Shown in pieces: positions 16,278-23,730 of a stretch of DNA of 31,482 nt (within the stretch, counting starts at the first letter, position 1; every line of letters starts with the position of its first letter). The notes under the pieces are model-generated. The model was not told where the DNA came from, searched no databases, and was given only the letters and a program-made list of their open reading frames with translations. The translations under genes were made by a program, and so were the position numbers. Source of the DNA: a virus; IMG/VR virus record IMGVR_UViG_3300032249_000521, positions 1 to 31,482 of that record, one strand, 5' to 3'.

Positions 16278-18160
16278 CCGGGTTCTTCACAGAAGGAGAG
16301 ATCGGCAACAGCCTCGCGGAAGCCGAAGGCACCGCGCGCATCCCGGCCACAACCGGCGAAGTTTTGGGTGCGCAATTCTCGCAATCCTTCGCCGAAAACC
16401 CGGCCTCTCGGTTGTTCCGTTTTGTGCAGCGGAACCTCGAAGCCAATCCGATAACCATGTCGCCAGAGGAAGCCAATCAGGAATACGGCGTTCCAGGCAG
16501 GCTTACGTTTGACGAGCCGGTATCGCGGACGACGGCGCGCGATCTAAACGAGCACCACACAAACAGCGCGATCCGAGAAGACGTGATAGCGCGGCGGCAA
16601 GGCGGTGTGGCTACGGGCGGTGTTGCGCGCTTCGGCGCCGGGCTTGCAGCCAGCATCCTAGACCCTATCAACATCGCGTCCGCGTTTATCCCAGGCGTGC
16701 GCGAGGCGCGCATTGCGGCGGCGCTTGGCGGCGCTGCTGGTGCAGGCGGCAGGGCTTCCGTGCGCGCCCTGTCTGGTGCGTCTTCTGGCTTTCTTGGTGC
16801 GGCGGCGGTTGAGCCTTTGAATTTCTTTCTGTCGCAGAAAGACAAAGACGACTACGACATGGGCGACGTTCTTACCAATCTCGCCTTCGGCACGATTTTG
16901 GGCGGCGGCTTGAACACGACCATAGGCGCGGTGCGAGATCGTCGCGGCCTTCCGCCTTGGTCGCCAGAAATGCACGAGGCTGGTTTTCGCCAAGCCGTGT
17001 CGGCGCTGGCGGAAGGGCGCCCGGTAAGCGCAGCGGCAGCGATGGAATTTACCGCTGCTCGCACGGCACGCCAAGAGCTTGAGAATTGGTATTCCTCGCA
17101 AACCCGTGTCGCGGCAGAAGCCGACCGAGCGATAGACAAGCTTGACAGCGCTTCGCAGCGCGTGGGCGCCGAGCGTGAGCGGCTTGACGCGCTAAGAGCG
17201 GACGCCGAGCAAGTCCGCGCAGAGCTTGACGAGGCGCGGGCGCGGCTCACGCAGGCAGGTATTGATCCAGAAACATCAACGCGGCTTGCGGAGATCGACG
17301 CCGAATTGTCTGGCGCCATACCTCGCGCTCGGCGCGCGGCGCTTGAGCAAGAGCGCACAATGCTTATGGAAGGCCGCGACTGGACGGCGGACGATCTCGA
17401 AGCAGGACGCACACAAGCCGAGATTGAAGGGCTGGAAGCTGTGCAGGCGCGCGCTGCTCGGCAAGTCGCGCTGGCCGAGGGGCGCCTGTCTCGCGCCGCC
17501 CAGGCAGAGAACAAGGCCGAAGGCATCTTCAACGCCAAAAGCGCCGCGCTCGCCGCCCGCGAAGGCGTTGTGCGTGCGCTCATGGAGCGCAGCATAAGGC
17601 GGCTCGCGGGCGAGCTTGGCGTCCGTCTCGAAGACGGGGAAGCAGCCGAGCTTGCTTCTCGCGCGGCCACGGCAAGCAGCGCGTCTTATCGGGGTGTCAT
17701 GGACGACATTGTTAGAACGCTGTCCAATAAAGCTCCAATGGGGCCTTACTTGCCGGAGCAAGTTTTCACACCGCCCGGCGCTGTTGTGCTAGAGCGTGCC
17801 TCTGCCGCGTTGCGCGCCCGAGAAGCCAATGCGGAGCGTGCCCTGGCCGACAGCCTGCGCGGCGGCGCCGATCCAGACATTGTTGCCGCCGACCGCGCAG
17901 CCGCCACGCTCAAGGCCGAGACGCCTGCCGTTGAAGGCAACGTGGCCGACGACATTGTGCAGGCAGAGAAATCCGTCAAAGAGCTTGCGGAAACTTTGCG
18001 CCGCGCCGATCAAGCTTTCGCCGACGCAGAGATCGCGGCAGGCAGGCAACCGCCAAAGCCTGATCCTGAATTAGCTTTGGCGGACGAGCTTGGTAAAGAG
18101 GGCGAAGCCATGGCGCGTGCCTATGACGCGGCGGCTGTTTGCAATATCGGGGGAAGGTGA
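16274..18160 (+). CDS. Candidate ejection protein with hydrophobic and coiled-coil regions
   Basis: The ATG at 16274 overlaps the preceding stop as ATGA and gives a 628-residue protein. An upstream in-frame GTG at 16259 is less likely. Residues about 115-185 are Ala/Gly-rich and hydrophobic (ARFGAGLAASILDPINIASAF and following), suited to membrane contact. Residues about 270-470 are a long charged helical stretch (DALRADAEQVRAELDEARARL and similar) that would form coiled coils, and a further helical part runs to the end. This pattern fits ejection proteins that move with the genome into the host. I cannot assign a named family. It sits between two other large candidate ejection proteins, in a different frame from each. 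Confidence 0.65.
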   Translation: MTGFFTEGEIGNSLAEAEGTARIPATTGEVLGAQFSQSFAENPASRLFRFVQRNLEANPITMSPEEANQEYGVPGRLTFDEPVSRTTARDLNEHHTNSAIREDVIARRQGGVATGGVARFGAGLAASILDPINIASAFIPGVREARIAAALGGAAGAGGRASVRALSGASSGFLGAAAVEPLNFFLSQKDKDDYDMGDVLTNLAFGTILGGGLNTTIGAVRDRRGLPPWSPEMHEAGFRQAVSALAEGRPVSAAAAMEFTAARTARQELENWYSSQTRVAAEADRAIDKLDSASQRVGAERERLDALRADAEQVRAELDEARARLTQAGIDPETSTRLAEIDAELSGAIPRARRAALEQERTMLMEGRDWTADDLEAGRTQAEIEGLEAVQARAARQVALAEGRLSRAAQAENKAEGIFNAKSAALAAREGVVRALMERSIRRLAGELGVRLEDGEAAELASRAATASSASYRGVMDDIVRTLSNKAPMGPYLPEQVFTPPGAVVLERASAALRAREANAERALADSLRGGADPDIVAADRAAATLKAETPAVEGNVADDIVQAEKSVKELAETLRRADQAFADAEIAAGRQPPKPDPELALADELGKEGEAMARAYDAAAVCNIGGR

Positions 18161-18161
18161 C

Positions 18162-20615
18162 ATGGCCAAAGCTGTTCCAAACTACATGCGCTGCATCACA
18201 GCGGTCGAGACTGCCGCTGGTAGGGCGCTCAAGGAAGACGAGCTTGAAGCTATCTTCTCGCGCCTGCACGGTCGCGCACGACGCTACGCGCAGCAAGGCA
18301 TGAACGACACAGACGCTTTGCTTCGTGCATCGCGCGAGCTTGGCGACGACATGAAGCTGGCCGGGATAATCGAAAAGCGCAACAAGCTTATCAATGCCGC
18401 GCGCCGACGTGAGGTTGAAATGCGCGTAAAGGACGGCACGGAAGCCGCCGACCTACGCCGCATAATCAACGAGACAGACAGCAAGGCCCACGGCCTTACC
18501 GCCGAGATATTTGGCCCGATGATCGCGGCGCTGCGCAAGGAAGGGCTTACGCGCGTTTTGTCCGCTGGCGACAAGGATTTCGACAGAGCGGTAATACGAG
18601 AGCTTTGGGCTATCGAGAGCAGCGGTAAGTCCGTCACGGGCAACGCGCAAGCTAGGCGCGCAGCAGAGATCATCAACGAGGCCCAGGAGCGAGCGCGCAC
18701 CATGCAGAACGGAGCAGGCGCGTGGATAGGAAAGCGCGAGCACTACGTTACACGGCAATCGCACGACATGGCAAAGGTGCGCGGCGACGGCACCGAGAAC
18801 GCTTTTGCTAGGTGGCGAGATTACATTCTCCCGAGGCTTGACGAGACGACATTCGACAATCTTGACGAGGTTACACCAAAGTCTGTTGACGAATTTCTTT
18901 TGAGCACATGGAAGGCAATAGCTTCTGGCATACACGACACGACGCGCGGCCAAGTGAAATACGGTGACGTGGGCGCGGCAACCGGCCCAGGCAATTTGGC
19001 AAAGCGCGTCTCCCAGGAGCGAAAGCTGCTGTTCAAAGACGCCGACGCTTGGGCGGACTACAATCAGGAATTTGGGCGCGGCACGCTTATGGACGCGGTG
19101 CGCGGGGGGCTTGAGAACGGCGCAAAGAACACCGCGCTAATGCGCGTGTGGGGGCCAAACCCCGAAGCGATGCACGACACCATCACAAAGGCGGCAGCGG
19201 AACGCGCACGCGACCGCGCAGATTTTTCAGCGGTTGACGCGCTCAAGGCTAAGACGAATGAGCGATATTTTTCAATCCTGACAGGCAGCACGAGCATCGA
19301 CGCCAACATGAAAATGCCCGGCTTGGGCTTGACCTACGGGCAGATCACGGTAGCCGGGCAAGCACTACAAACCTTGAGCAAACTCGGCGGCGTTGTTTTC
19401 GCTTCTATTCCAGATTTTGCAAGCAATGTCGCTGTGCTTCGGCACAACGGCGTGCCGCTTTTTGAAGCGTATTTCACGCGGCTTACGGCGTTCCTGCCAA
19501 AAGGCAAAGAGGCCAGAGAGATTTCCGATCTATCAGCGGCAGGCATTGACAGCATACTAGGCAACATAGCTTCTCGCTTTTCAGGCATGGATGCGGTGCG
19601 CGGGCGCTCGGCAAAGCTTGTCGATATGTTTCACAAGATAAACCTACTGTCTTGGTGGACGGACAGCTTGAAAAGCGGCATGGGTTCCATGCTTACGCAC
19701 AATCTCGGGCGCCGTGCCGGGCAGTCTTTTGACCAGCTTCCGCCGCTTCTGCAAACTACGCTTGGGCGCTTTCAGATCACGGCAGCAGATTGGGATATTG
19801 CGCGCGGCTTCGCGGCTAAGGCGGCAGATGGCCGCGACTATGTGTTGCCTGCGCATATCGAAAATGACGCTGTTCGTTCCAAGTTTTTTGATTACGTCAC
19901 CTATCAAATTCGTGACGCCATGAACGAGCCGAATTTGTTTGCCAAAAATGCTACCACGTTTGGCACCCAGGCAGGCACGCCGGAGGGTATGGCCGCGCGC
20001 CTTATCATGCAGTTTAAGACGTATCCGCTCACGTTTATGTCGCGCGTGCGTGAGCGCGAGATACGAGGCCCAAACGGTGTTGACGTGTTTGGGTTGGCGC
20101 ACCTTATCGTCGCAACCAGTCTTCTCGGCTACGCCTCTCTGGAATTGAAGAACATGGCGCGCGGGCGCGATCCACGCACGGCGAACACCAGGGAGCCGGG
20201 CGAATACGCCAAACTGGTTTTCGCCTCAATGATGCAGGGCGGCGGCTTTGGGCTGTATGGTGATTTTCTATTTGGTGACACGTCGCGCATGGGCAGCGGC
20301 CCGGTTACGTCGCTATTTGGCCCGACGGTCGGCACGCTAGACGACCTCGCAAAGCAGCTTCAATCGTTGCGTAAATGGACGCTGGAAGGCGACCCCCAGG
20401 CTGGCCGGGATTTCCGTAGCGGCGCTGTTGGTTTGGTGCGGGACAACACCCCTTTCATCAATTTGTTCTATACCAGAGCAGCACTAGACTACCTTGTGAT
20501 TTATCGGTTGCAGGAAGCCTTGAACCCAGGCTATCTTGCCCGCTACGAAGAACGCATGAGGCGCGAGAACCAAACAACCTTCATGCTCTCCCCGACCTAC
20601 AGCCCTTATAGGTGA
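18162..20615 (+). CDS. Large internal virion protein (T7 gp16-like C-terminal type)
   Basis: This 817-residue protein has the conserved features of the large internal protein of many podoviruses. The N-terminal part is helical and charged. The central and C-terminal parts carry MQFKTYPLTFMSRVREREI (about 630-650) and a YGDFLFGDTSRMGSGPVTSLFGPTVG-like region (about 705-730). Near the end is PFINLFYTRAALDYLVIYRLQEALNPGY. In family members this region is thought to contact the tail tip or membrane. Start choice: the ATG at 18162 has GGGGGAAGGTGA directly upstream and follows the prior stop by one base. An in-frame ATG at 18090 lies inside the previous gene and has no better site. No enzyme motif is evident. 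Confidence 0.75.
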   Translation: MAKAVPNYMRCITAVETAAGRALKEDELEAIFSRLHGRARRYAQQGMNDTDALLRASRELGDDMKLAGIIEKRNKLINAARRREVEMRVKDGTEAADLRRIINETDSKAHGLTAEIFGPMIAALRKEGLTRVLSAGDKDFDRAVIRELWAIESSGKSVTGNAQARRAAEIINEAQERARTMQNGAGAWIGKREHYVTRQSHDMAKVRGDGTENAFARWRDYILPRLDETTFDNLDEVTPKSVDEFLLSTWKAIASGIHDTTRGQVKYGDVGAATGPGNLAKRVSQERKLLFKDADAWADYNQEFGRGTLMDAVRGGLENGAKNTALMRVWGPNPEAMHDTITKAAAERARDRADFSAVDALKAKTNERYFSILTGSTSIDANMKMPGLGLTYGQITVAGQALQTLSKLGGVVFASIPDFASNVAVLRHNGVPLFEAYFTRLTAFLPKGKEAREISDLSAAGIDSILGNIASRFSGMDAVRGRSAKLVDMFHKINLLSWWTDSLKSGMGSMLTHNLGRRAGQSFDQLPPLLQTTLGRFQITAADWDIARGFAAKAADGRDYVLPAHIENDAVRSKFFDYVTYQIRDAMNEPNLFAKNATTFGTQAGTPEGMAARLIMQFKTYPLTFMSRVREREIRGPNGVDVFGLAHLIVATSLLGYASLELKNMARGRDPRTANTREPGEYAKLVFASMMQGGGFGLYGDFLFGDTSRMGSGPVTSLFGPTVGTLDDLAKQLQSLRKWTLEGDPQAGRDFRSGAVGLVRDNTPFINLFYTRAALDYLVIYRLQEALNPGYLARYEERMRRENQTTFMLSPTYSPYR

Positions 20616-20618
20616 TTT

Positions 20619-23033
20619 ATGACTATCGTAAATCAGAGCATTAAGAGGACGGTCCAGGGGAACGGTGTTCAAACCGTGTTCGATTACAATTTCTTGATCC
20701 CGTCCGCTGACACCGCCGAATTGTATTTTTTGGACGAGGTTACGGGCGACACATATTTGCTGCCTGCCGCGTCTTGGTCGCTTTCCGGCGCCAACAACCC
20801 GCTCGGCGGCACCTTCACCTATCCTCGTAACGCGGGTCAGCAACCGCTACAGGACACGCAGAAGCTTACGCTGGTGCGGACAGTCCCGAACACGCAGATT
20901 ACCAGCCTGCAAAACCAGAGCGGCTTCCAGCCGCGCGCTGTGGAGAGTGCGCTAGACTGGATCGTGATGCAGATACAGCAATTCGTTGACGAGGTAGGCC
21001 GGTCGCTTCGCGTGCCTTTGGCGGAACAAGGCTTTGCGGAATTGCCGCCAGCGAGTGTTCGCACCAACACGATATTAAGCTTCGACGTGAACGGCTCGCC
21101 TTCGCTCCTGCCGCTGCAACCAGACAACAACACGACCGTCATAGCGCAAGGCAGCACGTTTGCCCGGTCGCTGGCGCAGCGTTTCGCCGACACAGTTAAT
21201 GTGTTGGATCACGGCGCCGTGCCAGACTGGAACGGCACCAGCGGCACAGACAATACCGCCGCGTTTGCTTCTGCATTTGCCTATGCGGCAATAAGCGGGC
21301 GCTTGGTCACGGTGCCTTACGGCGATTACTATGTCGGCTCTCCGATATGGTTGCAGGAAGGCGCGCAGGGTATCGTGATGCAGGGCACCATTTGGGCGCC
21401 GGGCGGTTTCACGGTGTTGACGCTCGGCGGCAACCTCGCCACGCGCAACCAGAACAAGACGCTATACGGGCCGATCCGCGTCATGCGAACATCGCAATCC
21501 GATTGGTCCACAGAAGCCGACATTGGTGTGAAACTGTGGAACCTCGATAACTGCGTTGTCATGCTTGAGCGTGTCGAGAAATTCTGCATCAATGTTCAAG
21601 TCGCTTCCGATCTTCGCGGTGTTGAGGATAGCGATTTCTATTATGGCCGCATTATTGACGGTAAGGTGGGTGTTGATTTTCGCACCTTCAACCCAGGGCC
21701 GAATAGCTACGTCAATTCGGCGCGGCATTTCGGCGGACACTTTGCTTGCTCTAGCAGCACAAACCAAGGGACCAATCGCTTCGGCGTGCGCTTCTCCCGC
21801 GATACTGCTGGCGATTACGATTTGCACAATTCGCATGTGTTCTATGGCCCGGCCTTTGAGCTACAGACTACGGGCGGACAGTTAGCTATCCCATTTCTTA
21901 TTGAGGTAAATGGTCGCTCTGTTATTGCGCGAGACATGCGTATGGAAGCGTGCTCGCCTTACGCAGCGTGGCACAGTGACGCGATGAACGATTGCCTATA
22001 CGAGATTAGCTTTGTTGGCACCTACGGAACCTATGTGAACGTGCTATACACGGGCGCTACCAGGGCTGGCGGCACCATCGTAATGCGGCACCAAGCTCTC
22101 GCTACACAGCACTCGCCGCGTCTCGTAGCCGCCGTCGATAACGTGAGGAACGCGGCTTTCCGCGACGTGCATCAAACCGCAAACGGTGTTGGTTTTGAGG
22201 GCCTTGGGATTATGTCTAGTAATCCCTCCGGCCCGCCCACAACCATGTCTGGTTTGATATTCTCCGGCCTTACCCTAATGACCCTCAACGCGAATGATGT
22301 AACGCTGCCCACGTCGCGCGCTTTGGGCTTCGTTGTGGATTTGCAGAACCCGACGACAGATGCAGGAATAGCCAAGGAATTGACGCTGGCGGCAGAAGGG
22401 CGCGAGCTTCGGCTTGTTGTGGCGCAGTTTGACGCAAGCGAGAACGCTTTGGACGAGACGCACCCACTATTGCTGTCAAACGCCAATGCTCTTTGGAACC
22501 AAACCTTTTCTGGCAATACGAATTATTGGTGGGAAATGAACACCAATTTGGACCAGACAAGCGGCGGCTATCCGCTATTCTATTGGCAGCGCATTACCTT
22601 CGCTCCTGCGTGCCGTTACGCTTTCGTAGGCGTGCGCGGCGGTTCATCCGGCGTGACCCCAATACCCGCCGATCTAAAGGCCATCAGGCTTTACGCGAAC
22701 CCGCTGTTGGCGCCGCAAATTCTGGCAGGCGGTAGCCGCGATTGGGGTAGCCGCGACATGCAGGCGAGCGAAGCGTGGTCCGTGCCTACGCTTTCGCCGG
22801 GCGCCACGACGACTTTTGACATAACCGTGCCCGGCTTGCGCGGCGGCGATTTTGTGCAGGCCGGTTTCGCAAAAGCGAGCGGCTTTCAAAACGGCGGCGT
22901 AGTTTTTCACGCGGTCCAAGGCGGAACCGCGTCAACCAATCAAGTGCGTGTTACGGCGCAGAACCTATCGGCGGGCACCATTACGGTAGGCGACGGCACG
23001 CTCTTTGTGCGAGGAAAGAGGCCAAAGCTATGA
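20619..23033 (+). CDS. Tailspike / tail fibre with T7 gp17-like anchor and beta-helix body
   Basis: This 804-residue receptor-binding candidate has three parts. Residues about 1-135 match the T7 tail-fibre N-terminal anchor (TVQGNGVQTVFDYNFLIPSA, then RTVPNTQITSLQNQSGFQ), which attaches to the tail. From about 190 a pectate-lyase-like module begins (VLDHGAVPDWNGTSGTDNTA, then VTVPYGDYYVGSPI), followed by several hundred residues of short strands typical of a right-handed beta-helix. Such bodies often cleave surface polysaccharide; no catalytic pair can be assigned here. The last ~85 residues form a compact strand-rich end (DITVPGLRGGDFVQAGF, then NQVRVTAQNLSAGTITVGDG). The start follows the prior stop by three bases with an AGGTGA site. 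Confidence 0.85.
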   Translation: MTIVNQSIKRTVQGNGVQTVFDYNFLIPSADTAELYFLDEVTGDTYLLPAASWSLSGANNPLGGTFTYPRNAGQQPLQDTQKLTLVRTVPNTQITSLQNQSGFQPRAVESALDWIVMQIQQFVDEVGRSLRVPLAEQGFAELPPASVRTNTILSFDVNGSPSLLPLQPDNNTTVIAQGSTFARSLAQRFADTVNVLDHGAVPDWNGTSGTDNTAAFASAFAYAAISGRLVTVPYGDYYVGSPIWLQEGAQGIVMQGTIWAPGGFTVLTLGGNLATRNQNKTLYGPIRVMRTSQSDWSTEADIGVKLWNLDNCVVMLERVEKFCINVQVASDLRGVEDSDFYYGRIIDGKVGVDFRTFNPGPNSYVNSARHFGGHFACSSSTNQGTNRFGVRFSRDTAGDYDLHNSHVFYGPAFELQTTGGQLAIPFLIEVNGRSVIARDMRMEACSPYAAWHSDAMNDCLYEISFVGTYGTYVNVLYTGATRAGGTIVMRHQALATQHSPRLVAAVDNVRNAAFRDVHQTANGVGFEGLGIMSSNPSGPPTTMSGLIFSGLTLMTLNANDVTLPTSRALGFVVDLQNPTTDAGIAKELTLAAEGRELRLVVAQFDASENALDETHPLLLSNANALWNQTFSGNTNYWWEMNTNLDQTSGGYPLFYWQRITFAPACRYAFVGVRGGSSGVTPIPADLKAIRLYANPLLAPQILAGGSRDWGSRDMQASEAWSVPTLSPGATTTFDITVPGLRGGDFVQAGFAKASGFQNGGVVFHAVQGGTASTNQVRVTAQNLSAGTITVGDGTLFVRGKRPKL

Positions 23034-23050
23034 GGGTTTTGAGAATGAAA

Positions 23051-23084
23051 TCCTATCAACTTTCGGTTGTCTTACCTTATAGGA
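23051..23084 (+). other. Imperfect hairpin upstream of the lysis-region genes
   Basis: The 73-base gap after the tailspike holds TCCTAT (23051-23056) and ATAGGA (23079-23084), with an inner CAAC/GTTG stem around TTTCG (23057-23069). The two stems are offset by nine unpaired bases. It might be an RNA structure or part of a promoter, but no clear -35/-10 pair is seen. The repeat TAGGA-TACGG-TAGGA follows. Confidence 0.25.
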
Positions 23085-23106
23085 TACGGTAGGAAGGGGC
23101 TGGAAC

Positions 23107-23448
23107 ATGGACACCTTACTGCAACCCGTGGTTGACCACAGCCGCACATTGGAAGTGCTGTTTCGGATCGGAGATTGCCGAATGGATACGTTAGAAAGGG
23201 TGTTCGAGGCAGAGAAAGAGGCCATGCGGTTGCAAGGCTTGCTAACGAAGCACGAAGAAATCTGCTCGCACAGATACACAGCTATCGAGATCGGCATGGC
23301 GCGAATGTCGGCCAATTTGAAATGGCTTGCGATTGCGGTATGTTGTCTCGCTTTGGTTGTGGTGGGCGTTGCGAGCGTCAAAGACATTTTGCGCTCAGGG
23401 GCCGGGCGTATAGGTGTCACCATTTCATCGGCCCAGGGAGACAGGTAA
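23107..23448 (+). CDS. Small coiled-coil membrane protein, candidate holin-associated
   Basis: This 113-residue protein has a charged helical N-terminal part (about residues 15-68) with heptad-like spacing, including RVFEAEKEAMRLQGLLTKHEE. One transmembrane segment follows at about 72-93 (LKWLAIAVCCLALVVVGVAS), then a short tail. The layout of a coil next to one C-terminal membrane helix resembles XhlA-type haemolysin-related lysis proteins. It sits after the tailspike and overlaps the next small membrane gene by one base (TAATG), so the two may form a lysis pair. A GGAAGGGG ribosome site precedes the ATG. Alternatives are a membrane-anchored regulator or spanin-like protein. Function is inferred from topology and position. 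Confidence 0.6.
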   Translation: MDTLLQPVVDHSRTLEVLFRIGDCRMDTLERVFEAEKEAMRLQGLLTKHEEICSHRYTAIEIGMARMSANLKWLAIAVCCLALVVVGVASVKDILRSGAGRIGVTISSAQGDR

Positions 23449-23633
23449 TGCTTGATTGGTTTAGGGAACGTGCGCAGGAGCCTTCGACGTGGCGGGGCCT
23501 CGCGCTATTGCTGGCTGTCGTCGGTATCCCGCAAGCGGAAGGCATCGTGCAGCACGCAAGCGTCATTATCGTGAGCGGCATCGGTTTGTTCGATACTGTC
23601 CGCAAGGGTAGCAAATTCGGCCAAAAGCCGTAA
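23448..23633 (+). CDS. Small holin-like membrane protein (61 residues)
   Basis: The ATG at 23448 shares its A with the preceding stop codon (TAATG), with ACAGG upstream. The 61-residue product begins MLDWFRERAQEPSTWRGLAL. Hydrophobic segments follow at about residues 17-29 (LALLLAVVGIPQA) and 35-48 (HASVIIVSGIGLF), and a basic C-terminus (RKGSKFGQK). Small phage proteins with 'EPSTWxGLA' and a few short membrane spans are commonly annotated as holins, which open the inner membrane at lysis. The recall is from memory. The same frame is open further upstream, but those codons overlap the previous gene and carry no ribosome site. No endolysin gene follows. Confidence 0.65.
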   Translation: MLDWFRERAQEPSTWRGLALLLAVVGIPQAEGIVQHASVIIVSGIGLFDTVRKGSKFGQKP

Positions 23634-23645
23634 CAGATCGAGACG

Positions 23646-23682
23646 ACGCTTGGCGGGTTTTTTCCTCGGCCACGCCAAGCGT
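23646..23682. terminator. Perfect 10-bp hairpin at the meeting point of the two arms
   Basis: ACGCTTGGCG (23646-23655) pairs with CGCCAAGCGT (23673-23682) around a 17-base loop. It begins 12 bases after the last rightward stop. Six T residues (23658-23663) sit within the loop rather than after the stem, so it is not a standard intrinsic terminator. Its place between convergent operons still suggests it helps end transcription. Confidence 0.45.
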
Positions 23683-23690
23683 AGCTCGAA

Positions 23691-23727
23691 GGGCGGCAAG
23701 GTGAATTGTTCCGGCACCTTGCCGCCC
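23691..23727. terminator. Perfect 13-bp hairpin after the leftward operon
   Basis: GGGCGGCAAGGTG (23691-23703) pairs over all 13 bases with CACCTTGCCGCCC (23715-23727) around an 11-base loop. It ends three bases beyond the stop of the PrimPol-helicase gene. No long T-run follows on either strand, so it may act as a roadblock, a 3' end stabiliser or a non-standard terminator. Confidence 0.55.
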
Positions 23728-23730
23728 GCC

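Noticed and set aside
18090-18164. Programmed +1 frameshift joining the 628- and 817-residue proteins
   Set aside because: The frames do overlap from 18090, but there is no known slippery sequence, and the second gene has its own strong GGAAGG-type site directly before its ATG.
20619-23633. Diversity-generating retroelement as in BPP-1
   Set aside because: No reverse transcriptase, no template/variable repeat pair and no lectin-type receptor-binding protein is visible in the window.
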